In this document: positions 20,546 to 28,065 of the stretch, piece after piece | Layout: the number at the start of each line of letters is the position of its first letter | How positions within the stretch are numbered: the first letter of the stretch is position 1 | Virus record (IMG/VR): IMGVR_UViG_3300032435_000023 | Coordinates: 1-41,420 of that record | Strand: one strand, 5' to 3' | DNA: 41,420 nt | From: a virus | Program-made: the position numbers and the translations under genes | Notes under the pieces: generated by a model | What the model was told of the DNA's origin: nothing | Databases searched by the model: none | Seen by the model: the letters and a program-made list of their open reading frames with translations, nothing else

Positions 20546-21378
20546 TGAAACCATCAATTTCAAAAAAACGTGAAATAGTTTTACGAGGGCAACCATTGAA
20601 CGTTAATGCTTCGATTCAAAACAAATACGCGGGCGAGTTGAGAAAAATGGTGTTGCAAATGACGCGGGAAACTAGGCAGGCGATCACTAATTTATTCAGA
20701 CGTTTGCCTGTGCTGGATTCAGCTATGGACGATAGCTTAGCAAGTCAAGCGCGGATATTAACTAACGCTTTAACTAACAAGTTCACGGAATTATTCAGTT
20801 ATCGCTCTAGTAAGCTAGCAAAAACAATGGTTGATTACTCTCAAAGATACGCAACAACGAGCTTGCATAGAAGTCTATCGCAATTAACGGGCGGCCTATC
20901 TTTAAAGACGTCAATTATAACGCCGGAAATTGAAGACGTATCTAAGGCTATTATTGCTCAAAACGTGTCACTTATAAAATCTATTCCTGACGAGTATTTT
21001 AAGAACGTTACGGGCGTTGTAATGCGATCAATATCGGGCGCGGGTACGTTTGATTTAGTTAGCGAACTTGATAAGTATGCGGGTATGACAGAGCGACGCG
21101 CAAAATTGATTGCATTAGATCAAACTCGAAAAGCTTACAACCTAATTGCAAAAGCTAAAATGGAGGCATTGCAGGTTAAAAAGTTTGAATGGCTTCACAC
21201 CGGGGGTAGTCAACATCCCCGCGATTCTCATATAAAAATGAACGGTATGATTTTTAGTTTTGAAAATCTAATAGCAGAGCAAAAAGCTATAAATATACCT
21301 GAACGAGACTTGGGATTTCCCAGCGTGCCGCCTTATTGCAGGTGTCGAGCTTTACCAGTTTTTGATCTATCTGGTTAA
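20545..21378 (+). CDS. Head morphogenesis protein (SPP1 gp7 / Mu gpF type)
   Basis: 277 residues from ATG 20545, which overlaps the portal stop as TGATG. The C-terminal domain shows the family motif: ARLIALDQTRKAYN-type (KLIALDQTRKAYNLIAKAK), FEWLHTGGSQHPRDSHIKMN, and a final GFPSVPPYCRCRALP with the paired Cys. Such minor head proteins bind the portal and enter the procapsid. The N-terminal 120 residues are helical and specific to this phage. Confidence 0.88.
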   Translation: MKPSISKKREIVLRGQPLNVNASIQNKYAGELRKMVLQMTRETRQAITNLFRRLPVLDSAMDDSLASQARILTNALTNKFTELFSYRSSKLAKTMVDYSQRYATTSLHRSLSQLTGGLSLKTSIITPEIEDVSKAIIAQNVSLIKSIPDEYFKNVTGVVMRSISGAGTFDLVSELDKYAGMTERRAKLIALDQTRKAYNLIAKAKMEALQVKKFEWLHTGGSQHPRDSHIKMNGMIFSFENLIAEQKAINIPERDLGFPSVPPYCRCRALPVFDLSG

Positions 21379-21383
21379 TAATA

Positions 21384-21392
21384 TGATATAAT
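21384..21392 (+). promoter_or_regulatory. Extended -10 promoter candidate
   Basis: TGA followed by TATAAT (21387-21392) lies just after the head morphogenesis stop; the best -35 (TTGATC at 21362) is 19 bases away, so recognition would depend on the extended -10. It would transcribe the hairpin at 21411 and the genes beyond. Confidence 0.45.
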
Positions 21393-21410
21393 ACGAGAGT
21401 AAAATGGAGT

Positions 21411-21444
21411 GCCTAACTTACTTTGAACGAGAAGTTAGGCTTTT
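21411..21444 (+). terminator. Rho-independent terminator
   Basis: GCCTAACTT (21411-21419) pairs perfectly with AAGTTAGGC (21432-21440), loop 12, followed by TTTTG. It comes only about 12 bases after the expected start of the promoter at 21387, so it could also act as an attenuator or end a very short RNA. Confidence 0.7.
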
Positions 21445-21503
21445 GTACCGAATCAGGATACAGGCGTATCGGCCAACAACGAACGACACGGAGCAATCAT
21501 ACC

Positions 21504-22370
21504 ATGAGTGACCATACATTTAACCCTTTCATAGCAGAAAAATACGGAATAAATGAAGCTATATTTTTAAATACGATTATTTTCTGGACTAGAACTAACG
21601 CGGCTAAAAAGAAAAACTTTCATGAGGATCGTTATTGGACATACGGCACACCAGAGTTTTACGCTGCATATTTCCCATATTTTAAACCAAGATTAATAAA
21701 GGATATTATAGCAAGTTGCATCAAACAAAATGCACTAATTAAAGGCAACTTTAATAAAAAGAGATACGATAGAACATCGTGGTATTCATTGTCAGATAAT
21801 ATACTTTTTGATTTAAATTTAGACATAGCATGCCTACAACCCAATGCCAGAACCATTGTACGTAATTCGTATAATGGATTAGACGTAATCCGTACAATGG
21901 ATCGTACGGATTACGTACCACCTATACCAGATACTTATACAGATACTGAAACACAAACTAATACTACTGATGAAAATTTGAATAGTAGTAGTGTGGTTAT
22001 TTCAACGTCAACAGACAAAACCCTTTTATCCGCAAAGCTTGATTCAGACACAAGAACCGATCAACAGTTTTTGATGGCCTGTAAATTTCACCTAGAAATT
22101 CAAGGCACAAAGAAATACACGAATGCACAGAAGATTAACGGGCTAATAAAGATTATCAAAAAGGGCTTTGAAACGCCGATTGGTGCTAAAGGTCAACCCC
22201 CTAACCCCGTTAATAGTGGCAAGGTCAACACCAAGTTCAACCCCGAAGACCAAGACCGCGCTCACGAAAAAAGATTAGAAGAGTACAAAGCGGCCGTAAA
22301 CACAAGAAACCCCCGCAAAAAAATAATGTGTTATAATGAGCAAGTCACTAAATCTAGGGGCGTAACATGA
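21504..22370 (+). CDS. Winged-helix replication-type protein in an accessory insert
   Basis: 288 residues from ATG 21504; longer frames begin in the terminator. The N-terminal 110 (NPFIAEKYGINEAIFLNTII, FWTRTNAAKKKNFHEDRYWT, RLIKDIIASCIKQNALIKGN, RYDRTSWYSL) form the winged-helix domain seen in DnaD/O-like phage replication proteins. A Thr/Asp/Asn-rich linker with TDTETQTNTTDENLN follows, then a basic C-terminus (IKIIKKGFETPIG). It is out of place among head genes and is the second such protein in this genome. DNA-binding is likely; whether it acts in replication or as a regulator is unknown. Confidence 0.75.
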   Translation: MSDHTFNPFIAEKYGINEAIFLNTIIFWTRTNAAKKKNFHEDRYWTYGTPEFYAAYFPYFKPRLIKDIIASCIKQNALIKGNFNKKRYDRTSWYSLSDNILFDLNLDIACLQPNARTIVRNSYNGLDVIRTMDRTDYVPPIPDTYTDTETQTNTTDENLNSSSVVISTSTDKTLLSAKLDSDTRTDQQFLMACKFHLEIQGTKKYTNAQKINGLIKIIKKGFETPIGAKGQPPNPVNSGKVNTKFNPEDQDRAHEKRLEEYKAAVNTRNPRKKIMCYNEQVTKSRGVT

Positions 22371-22573
22371 AAAATTTAAAAGACAAACTTTATCTAGCGG
22401 TCGGCGCACCTGCTGTCCTGTGCTTTATTACGTTCATAACTAACTTTTTTCAAGCTATCAGCGATGGAAACATCGACTCAACAGAAATGCACGGCTTACT
22501 AGCGTCAATTGACGGCTTTGAATCGGTCGTTCTTTTTGCTGTGATGTACATAATGAAAAAAAAAGAAAAGTAA
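22367..22573 (+). CDS. Holin-like small membrane protein
   Basis: 68 residues with two hydrophobic segments, GAPAVLCFITFITNFFQAIS (about 13-32) and FESVVLFAVMYIM (about 50-62), a short polar turn (DGNIDSTEMHGLLASIDG) and a Lys-rich C-end. This is the layout of a small class II holin or a similar phage membrane protein. It overlaps the upstream gene by ATGA. It lies 20 kb from the endolysin, so the holin assignment rests on topology. Confidence 0.55.
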   Translation: MKNLKDKLYLAVGAPAVLCFITFITNFFQAISDGNIDSTEMHGLLASIDGFESVVLFAVMYIMKKKEK

Positions 22574-22610
22574 AATGATGATGTTTAACCACTATCTTAG
22601 GGGTGATATC

Positions 22611-22829
22611 ATGAAAGATAAAACTGAAATAGTTGTTCCGCCCGTTGTTATTGATGTTGTGATTGCTGATGAAAAGGCAGAGCCAAGGCGTGCGCATCGC
22701 GAATCAAAGACGTCTGCCGGATTGCGTGGCAGCTTCATGGGTAGTAGTCTTTCATTTTTTGTAAGTCGAGACACAGTAGTAGACGAAGACGAAGAAAAGC
22801 AATCTAAATCTAAAGTATGGTGCTGTTAA
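22611..22829 (+). CDS. Small hypothetical protein ending the accessory insert
   Basis: 72 residues from ATG 22611, preceded by AGGGG at 7 bases; an in-frame ATG at 22575 has no ribosome site. MKDKTEIVVPPVVIDVVIAD, a basic middle (KAEPRRAHRESKTSAGLRG) and an acidic end with VWCC. The C-terminal Cys pair could be modified or bind metal. No family recognised. The 98 bases after it are AT-rich and hold only a weak -10-like TACAAT. Confidence 0.6.
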   Translation: MKDKTEIVVPPVVIDVVIADEKAEPRRAHRESKTSAGLRGSFMGSSLSFFVSRDTVVDEDEEKQSKSKVWCC

Positions 22830-22927
22830 ATTTGATGTAAAATTTTTAAAATATCAAAATACAAATATATATTTAAATCGTAAAAATAAGATACAATGAT
22901 TTTTGTTTTGATTGGAGCGTATAAAAA

Positions 22928-24031
22928 ATGGCAGCATCAAAACGCGAATACGATATTAATGATTTCATGGAAATAAAAGGTAATCCGATATCTCGAACGG
23001 GCGTTTTTGAGTATTCGGGCGCACAGATATCTAGTGATTTGCCTCCCGATCAAATATTTGGGGTGTATCGTTCAGAAGAATCATTAAACAATCTTGAAAC
23101 TATCGAGTCTTTCAAACTAATCCCGTTTACTGACGATCACGAAATGATCGGAAATAAAGCCGACAATCTAACTGACGCAGCTGATAAAGGTGTTCACGGC
23201 ACAACGGGAGAAACAGTGGAATTTGATTCTCCTTATTTAACCGCTAACATTAAAATATTTTCTGAAAAACTTCGTGATCTAATTGACAATGGCAAGCGAG
23301 AACTATCCATAGGTTACCGTTGTGTATACGAAGAACAAAATGGCGAGTATGATGGTAAGCAGTATCAATTTATACAAACTAATATCAGAGGCAATCATCT
23401 TGCTTTAGTGCAAGAAGGGCGATCGGGGCATGACGTGTCGGTTCTTGATTCGTTTAAATTTACGTTAGATGCAAAGGATATCAACATGACTAATTGCAAA
23501 GTTACCGAAGAAGTAAAAGATGAAAATGAAATGTCTATGTCTGAAATTAAAGATATGGTTAAAAGATGCTACGATTTACTTGAAAGTATGAGTTCATCAG
23601 CATCAGACGAAGAAATCGAAATTGAAGACTCAGTAGAACCCGCTGATTTTGTCAACGAAGAAAATGCAATTGACGAAGCTACAGAAGAAGCAGAAGACGA
23701 AACCGAAGAAGAAAAAGAAAAAAAAGATGACAAAGAAGATGCTGCAATGGATTCAAATTCCTTTAAAAATATAATGGTTGAAATTAATGCTCGCGATTCT
23801 TTAGCTAAAAGATTGTCCGCTCATGTAGGTTCTTTTGATCACTCGTTGAAAACACTTGATGAAGTAGCACAATACGGCGCTAAAAAACTAGGTCTAAAAT
23901 GTACTAAAGATACCGCCAAATATGTTCTAGACGGATACCTAATGGGTGCTAAAAAATCAATCATAGCAATTACTCAAGATAAAAAAATCGCATCAACATC
24001 AATTGATGCTTATCTTAAAGGAGAAAAATAA
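22928..24031 (+). CDS. Capsid maturation protease with scaffold tail (DUF2213)
   Basis: 367 residues. The N-terminal 180 fit DUF2213, a prohead-protease-like family: GVHGTTGETVEFDSPYLTAN, then GKRELSIGYRCVYEE with Ser near 126, and IRGNHLALVQEGR with His near 157, the expected Ser/His pair. From about 195 the chain becomes a Glu/Asp/Lys-rich coil (EEAEDETEEEKEKKDDKED) and ends in a helical domain, consistent with a fused scaffold that is degraded in maturation. It directly precedes the decoration and capsid genes. Confidence 0.87.
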   Translation: MAASKREYDINDFMEIKGNPISRTGVFEYSGAQISSDLPPDQIFGVYRSEESLNNLETIESFKLIPFTDDHEMIGNKADNLTDAADKGVHGTTGETVEFDSPYLTANIKIFSEKLRDLIDNGKRELSIGYRCVYEEQNGEYDGKQYQFIQTNIRGNHLALVQEGRSGHDVSVLDSFKFTLDAKDINMTNCKVTEEVKDENEMSMSEIKDMVKRCYDLLESMSSSASDEEIEIEDSVEPADFVNEENAIDEATEEAEDETEEEKEKKDDKEDAAMDSNSFKNIMVEINARDSLAKRLSAHVGSFDHSLKTLDEVAQYGAKKLGLKCTKDTAKYVLDGYLMGAKKSIIAITQDKKIASTSIDAYLKGEK

Positions 24032-24552
24032 TGGCTTTTCAATCTACTGTTTCAATTCAACAGGGTTTCGGTGTACCTGGCGAATTGTTTAGCGATTCAC
24101 CTTATCAAGCACAAACGTATACAATTGTATCGGCTTTAGCATCTTATAATATTATTGGTAAAACATGCTGCACAATTACAAGCGAAGGACTATGCCAAGC
24201 AGGTTCAGCCGGAGCCGGTGGGTTTGCAGGCTTTCTAGTTAATCCAAAAGTAGTCGCATTATACGGAACTGCTGGCGAACCATTGGCCGCAACTTTAACT
24301 GTGCCTAATCAAACAATTGTCGAGTTATTGACCATGGGCGTAATTGTTGTAACATTACCAGCTGCCGCAGCTCTAGGTGACTTGGTTGTTTATGACAACA
24401 CTACTGGCGCAATTGAAACTATCGCACCAGCTGCCGCCTTGCCTGTTGGTAAAACCTTTGCAAATGCCATTGTTAGTTATGTAACAGTAGCTGGCGCGGG
24501 TCTTGGTGTTGTAACTGTTAATCCTACTTTTGTGATTCCACAACTAGCATAA
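24031..24552 (+). CDS. Capsid decoration / structural cement protein
   Basis: 173 residues, one base after (TAATG overlap with) the protease gene. It starts MAFQSTVSIQQGFGVPGELF and continues with a Gly/Ala/Val/Thr-rich beta chain, the pattern of phage structural proteins encoded between protease and major capsid. Low charge throughout. It would sit on the capsid surface as cement; the exact family (DUF2190-like) is tentative. Confidence 0.8.
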   Translation: MAFQSTVSIQQGFGVPGELFSDSPYQAQTYTIVSALASYNIIGKTCCTITSEGLCQAGSAGAGGFAGFLVNPKVVALYGTAGEPLAATLTVPNQTIVELLTMGVIVVTLPAAAALGDLVVYDNTTGAIETIAPAAALPVGKTFANAIVSYVTVAGAGLGVVTVNPTFVIPQLA

Positions 24553-24566
24553 TTTAAGGATAGAAA

Positions 24567-25685
24567 ATGAGAGCTAACGACGTAAAAAGCTATATCGCAG
24601 CTAAAGATTGCCGGCATTTACAAAACTTTAATGTTTCAGAGTATGAATCATTACCAATGATCGGCATTAACATCAACAAATCACATGTTAAACAAATGAT
24701 GGCCGGAAAAAAAGCAATGGATGCAATGGCTTTTTCAATGGATGCCGTTCAGCCTACGGTAACGACCGCTTCAGTTGCTACCCCCGTTCAATTTTTGCAA
24801 AATTGGTTACCAGGTTTAGTTTACGTAGCTACCGCACCTCGTAAAATTGATGACTTAGCTGGTATCATGATTTCCGGAAACTGGGAAGATGAGCAAATTG
24901 TTCAATCAATCTTAGAGCGAGTTGGAACATCATTGCCATACGGCGATTACAGTAACGTGCCTTTATCCTCTTGGAATACTAACTTCAATTATCGTACAGT
25001 AGTACGCTTTGAAGAAGGCATGAAAGTCGGGATTCTTGAAGCTGCTCGTGCTGCTCGTATGCTTGTTGACGATTCCGGCGCTAAACGCGAAGCCGCAGCA
25101 CTTGCACTTGATATCCAGCGCAATAACGTGGGTTTTGTAGGTTTTAACAGTGGCAATAACAACACTTATGGGTTCTTGAACGATCCAGCTTTAGGCTCTT
25201 ATGTACAAGTAGCGGCTGGCGTTGCAGGCAGAACTTGGGCCGTTAAAACTTTCCTTGAAATTCAATTGGATATCGTGACAGCAATTCAAGCGTTACGCAC
25301 ACAATCACAAGACTTGATTGATCCCGAAAGCGTTGATTTAACTCTTGCCGTAGCAACTGACTCAGTAGATTACTTGTCAAAAACATCGGACTTCGGTATC
25401 AGTGTTAGGGCTTGGATGACTGCTGCATATCCTCGTATTCGCGTCGTGTCCGCTCCTCAGCTTAACGATGCAAATGCAGGAGATAACGTATTTTATCTTT
25501 ACGCTGACAGAATCCAAGACCAGTCAACCGATGGCGGCGCTACAATGATTCAAGTTGTACCGACAAAATTCATGATGCTTGGCGTTCAACAATTAGCTAA
25601 GTCTTACGAAGAAGATTATAGCATGGCCACTGCCGGTATCATGGTAAAACGTCCGTGGGCAGTTGTACGCTATTTTAATATTTAA
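24567..25685 (+). CDS. Major capsid protein, DUF2184 type (HK97-like fold expected)
   Basis: 372 residues. ATAPRKIDDLAGIMISGNWE, QIVQSILERVGTSLPYGDYS and NFNYRTVVRFEEGMKVGILE match the DUF2184 major capsid family, with a late SYEEDYSMATAGIMVKRPWA typical of the P-domain end. It follows the protease and cement genes in the usual order. Ribosome site AAGGA 9 bases upstream. No N-terminal delta domain is obvious, so the scaffold is probably the tail of the protease. Confidence 0.92.
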   Translation: MRANDVKSYIAAKDCRHLQNFNVSEYESLPMIGININKSHVKQMMAGKKAMDAMAFSMDAVQPTVTTASVATPVQFLQNWLPGLVYVATAPRKIDDLAGIMISGNWEDEQIVQSILERVGTSLPYGDYSNVPLSSWNTNFNYRTVVRFEEGMKVGILEAARAARMLVDDSGAKREAAALALDIQRNNVGFVGFNSGNNNTYGFLNDPALGSYVQVAAGVAGRTWAVKTFLEIQLDIVTAIQALRTQSQDLIDPESVDLTLAVATDSVDYLSKTSDFGISVRAWMTAAYPRIRVVSAPQLNDANAGDNVFYLYADRIQDQSTDGGATMIQVVPTKFMMLGVQQLAKSYEEDYSMATAGIMVKRPWAVVRYFNI

Positions 25686-25706
25686 AATTTAATCATATAG
25701 TGTAAA

Positions 25707-25735
25707 ATTCACACCGGATTTATTCTGGTGTGAAT
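25707..25735. other. Hairpin after the major capsid gene
   Basis: ATTCACACC (25707-25715) pairs perfectly with GGTGTGAAT (25727-25735), loop 11. An A run follows on the plus strand, so it is not an intrinsic rightward terminator; it probably stabilises the abundant capsid mRNA or separates it from the next genes. Confidence 0.55.
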
Positions 25736-25751
25736 AAAAAAAGGAAAAACT

Positions 25752-26129
25752 ATGCAATATATTTATTGTACCGCAACTTGCAGCATTATTTACACTGAAT
25801 ATCATAATCACACATCAGGCCCTGCACGTATATTAAAAAAAGTAGAAATTAAAGGCGGCCATGGGGTAGCAACGATTAAGAATCTGCATACACCGCTGGG
25901 CGTTATGACTCCTGTTAGTGATGAAGATTTAGAATGGCTTATGAAAAACGATTCGTTTTTAAAGCACATTAAAGAAGGCTGGATATCAGTCGATAAAAAA
26001 GATGTATCAACAGAAAAGAAAATCAAAGATATGAACGATAAGGATGGCAGTGCTCCTTTAACTCCCGAAGATTTTGCTACTGGTGAAAACTCGTCAAAAG
26101 ATAATAAAGTTTACACTAAAAAGATCTGA
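25752..26129 (+). CDS. Structural-region hypothetical protein
   Basis: 125 residues. MQYIYCTATCSIIYTEYHNH, then GHGVATIKNLHTPLGVMTPV and SDEDLEWLMKNDSFLKHIKE; the C-terminal 45 residues are Lys/Asp-rich and look disordered. The VSDEDLEWL-type segment is a usual feature of small phage head-region proteins between capsid and connector genes. Function not recognised. AAGGA lies 6 bases before the start. Confidence 0.72.
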   Translation: MQYIYCTATCSIIYTEYHNHTSGPARILKKVEIKGGHGVATIKNLHTPLGVMTPVSDEDLEWLMKNDSFLKHIKEGWISVDKKDVSTEKKIKDMNDKDGSAPLTPEDFATGENSSKDNKVYTKKI

Positions 26130-26153
26130 ATTTAGAAACTAAAAGGAAAGGCT

Positions 26154-26636
26154 ATGACTTGCCCGCCGTTGTTAACTTTTGATTACGACTTATTTATTGC
26201 AGTTGCCCCCGCTTACTCAAATATAGTTATTTATCCGGAGTCAACTTTACAACAGTATTGGAATAATGCGATTAATTACGTATCTGATGTAAGTTGGCAG
26301 GGTAACTTGCAATGCGATGGCAGGCAGTATGCAATAAATTTAATGACAGCTCATTTGGTTTATTTATCCGGCTTAATTGCTATCGGTCAAGTCCCTGGTT
26401 TGATGCAAAACGCTACAGTTGATAAAGTTACTGTAACTTTAACCCCGCCGCCTCTTAAAAATCAATGGCAATGGTGGCTCAGTACTAGCCCTTATGGCGG
26501 ACAGCTACTAGCCTTATTACAAGTTAACACTGTGGGCGGGCAATTTGTTGGGATGCCCGGAACAGGTTTAGCGGGCTTTGGTTTAGTTCCTAGTTTTGGT
26601 TATGGTACTTACTGGCCAAGGGGTGGGGATTCTTAG
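26154..26636 (+). CDS. DUF4054-like head-tail connector protein
   Basis: 160 residues. The N-terminal two thirds ([20 protein letters not shown], then [20 protein letters not shown]) fit the helical DUF4054 adaptor that contacts the portal, including a HLVYLSGL helix. The C-terminus ([20 protein letters not shown], Gly/Tyr-rich end) is the extended part that runs along the neck. It lies in the connector position after the capsid genes. Confidence 0.82.
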   Translation: MTCPPLLTFDYDLFIAVAPAYSNIVIYPESTLQQYWNNAINYVSDVSWQGNLQCDGRQYAINLMTAHLVYLSGLIAIGQVPGLMQNATVDKVTVTLTPPPLKNQWQWWLSTSPYGGQLLALLQVNTVGGQFVGMPGTGLAGFGLVPSFGYGTYWPRGGDS

Positions 26637-26638
26637 CG

Positions 26639-27136
26639 ATGGAAATCAAAAGAGTATCTTCGGATATTGCTAGAAAACTTGAAGTAGCAATTAACGGTAT
26701 TGAAGGCCTTTCTGGTAAGGTAGGTTGGTTTGAAAAGTCTAGGTATCCTGAAGACCAAGGGGGCGATTTTGTGGCAGAAATTGCGGCTCAAAATGAATAC
26801 GGAAACCCCTCAAAAAATATACCACCCCGTCCCTTCATGCGAACAACAATTATTGAAAAACAAAATGATTGGCGTGCTTTTGCAGAAAAGCTTGCTGAGA
26901 AAGTTTTAAAAGATAATTTATCGCCTGTTACCGCTATGACGTTTTTGGCGGTGCAAGCTGAAAACGATGTACTTAAAAAGATAAAATCTATTACGTCTCC
27001 GCCATTGGCTCCAGCAACAATAGCCGCCCGGTTAAGCAGATACAAAGATAAAAAAACCATAGGGTTATTAACTAAGCCTCTGGTTGACACGGGATTGATG
27101 ATTGCTACGTTAACGCACGAAGTGAGTAAAACATAA
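26639..27136 (+). CDS. Neck/tail completion protein (HK97 gp10-like)
   Basis: 165 residues. GKVGWFEKSRYPEDQGGDFV, VAEIAAQNEYGN and IPPRPFMRTTI are the run found in phage head-closure and virion morphogenesis proteins. LLTKPLVDTGLMIATLTHEV at the C-end is also typical. It sits among the connector genes and overlaps the next start by one base. Role: closing the head or joining it to the tail. Confidence 0.82.
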   Translation: MEIKRVSSDIARKLEVAINGIEGLSGKVGWFEKSRYPEDQGGDFVAEIAAQNEYGNPSKNIPPRPFMRTTIIEKQNDWRAFAEKLAEKVLKDNLSPVTAMTFLAVQAENDVLKKIKSITSPPLAPATIAARLSRYKDKKTIGLLTKPLVDTGLMIATLTHEVSKT

Positions 27137-27516
27137 TGGCTAATGTTCCCGGTGCAAATTTATTAAACATGGCGATGACGATTATTAGAGAGCAAACAGT
27201 CCAATACTATCGGTTTGAAAGTCGCTTATTAAATTTGGTTGGTCAATATGTTGCTACTTATGAAACAATGATTGAGTTAGTCGGGAGTTGGCAGCCTGTG
27301 CCGCGCACTTTATATGCGTCTTTAAATTTAAGTTTTCAGAAAGATTATTTTACTTTTTACACGTCTAACGATATTTTAGATATCACGCGCGACACTTCCG
27401 CCGATCAAATTGAGTTTATGGGAAAACGCTATCAAGTTGAATCAAATAACGATTGGTATCAATTGGACGGATGGAAAGGCGTTCTTTGCTGTAATATAGG
27501 GGTGGATGATGCCTAA
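27136..27516 (+). CDS. Putative neck/collar protein
   Basis: 126 residues. Mixed alpha/beta: LLNMAMTIIREQTVQYYRFE, WQPVPRTLYASLNLSFQKDY, FTFYTSNDILDITRDTSADQ, then a final strand pair. I associate this pattern with small connector proteins of myoviruses of the DUF3383 type but cannot name the family. Starts in a TAATG overlap and overlaps the next gene by 11 bases. Confidence 0.72.
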   Translation: MANVPGANLLNMAMTIIREQTVQYYRFESRLLNLVGQYVATYETMIELVGSWQPVPRTLYASLNLSFQKDYFTFYTSNDILDITRDTSADQIEFMGKRYQVESNNDWYQLDGWKGVLCCNIGVDDA

Positions 27517-28057
27517 TCAAACTGATAATTCAATCATAAAAATATTTTTACCGATTCTTAATAGCGCGCTTGTTGCTGATGGATTTACTAACGTTGTTGT
27601 CCAGCAATCTAGCCAGCCAACTCTTCAGGGAATTAACACAAAAGCATCAATATACTTTTTCAAAGTTAGCAGTAAGCGATACGGATTTTTAGGAAGAAAT
27701 GACAGGTGGAATGCTGATAACGAAGAAATGGAGCATGTTGAAAAGCAGTATTACGAATCCACGTGGCAACTAATGTCTTTGGTTTTACAAAATCCAAGCA
27801 CGCCTAATCAATATACTGCTTCGGACTTGGTTGATGAGTCAGCATCTATTATGCAAAGCGATCAGACTAGAGCTATACTAAACGATAATGGCATTGGAAT
27901 TTTAAGAATACAAAATATTTCTAACCCTTATTTTGTTGATGATAGGGATAATTTTGAAGCGTCCCCAGCCTTAGAATTTACATTGGTTTATTTAAATTCG
28001 CGAGTATCAAACAATAATTATTTTGATACTTTTCAGTCCGGTATTTTTAGAATTTAG
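27506..28057 (+). CDS. Tail terminator-like neck protein
   Basis: 183 residues. Pattern of the phage neck terminator (LIC_12616/gp12-like) family: IIKIFLPILNSALVADGFTN, KASIYFFKVSSKRYGFLGRN, EKQYYESTWQLMSLVLQNPS and a late SNPYFVDDRDNFEASPALEF beta segment. It lies directly before the sheath gene. Such proteins cap the tail tube and set the junction with the neck. Alternative start ATG 27509. Confidence 0.8.
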   Translation: MMPNQTDNSIIKIFLPILNSALVADGFTNVVVQQSSQPTLQGINTKASIYFFKVSSKRYGFLGRNDRWNADNEEMEHVEKQYYESTWQLMSLVLQNPSTPNQYTASDLVDESASIMQSDQTRAILNDNGIGILRIQNISNPYFVDDRDNFEASPALEFTLVYLNSRVSNNNYFDTFQSGIFRI

Positions 28058-28065
28058 GGGTTATT

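Noticed and set aside
25707-25735. Rho-independent terminator after the major capsid gene
   Set aside because: The stem is good but the following bases are A, not T, on the plus strand; recorded as an mRNA hairpin instead.
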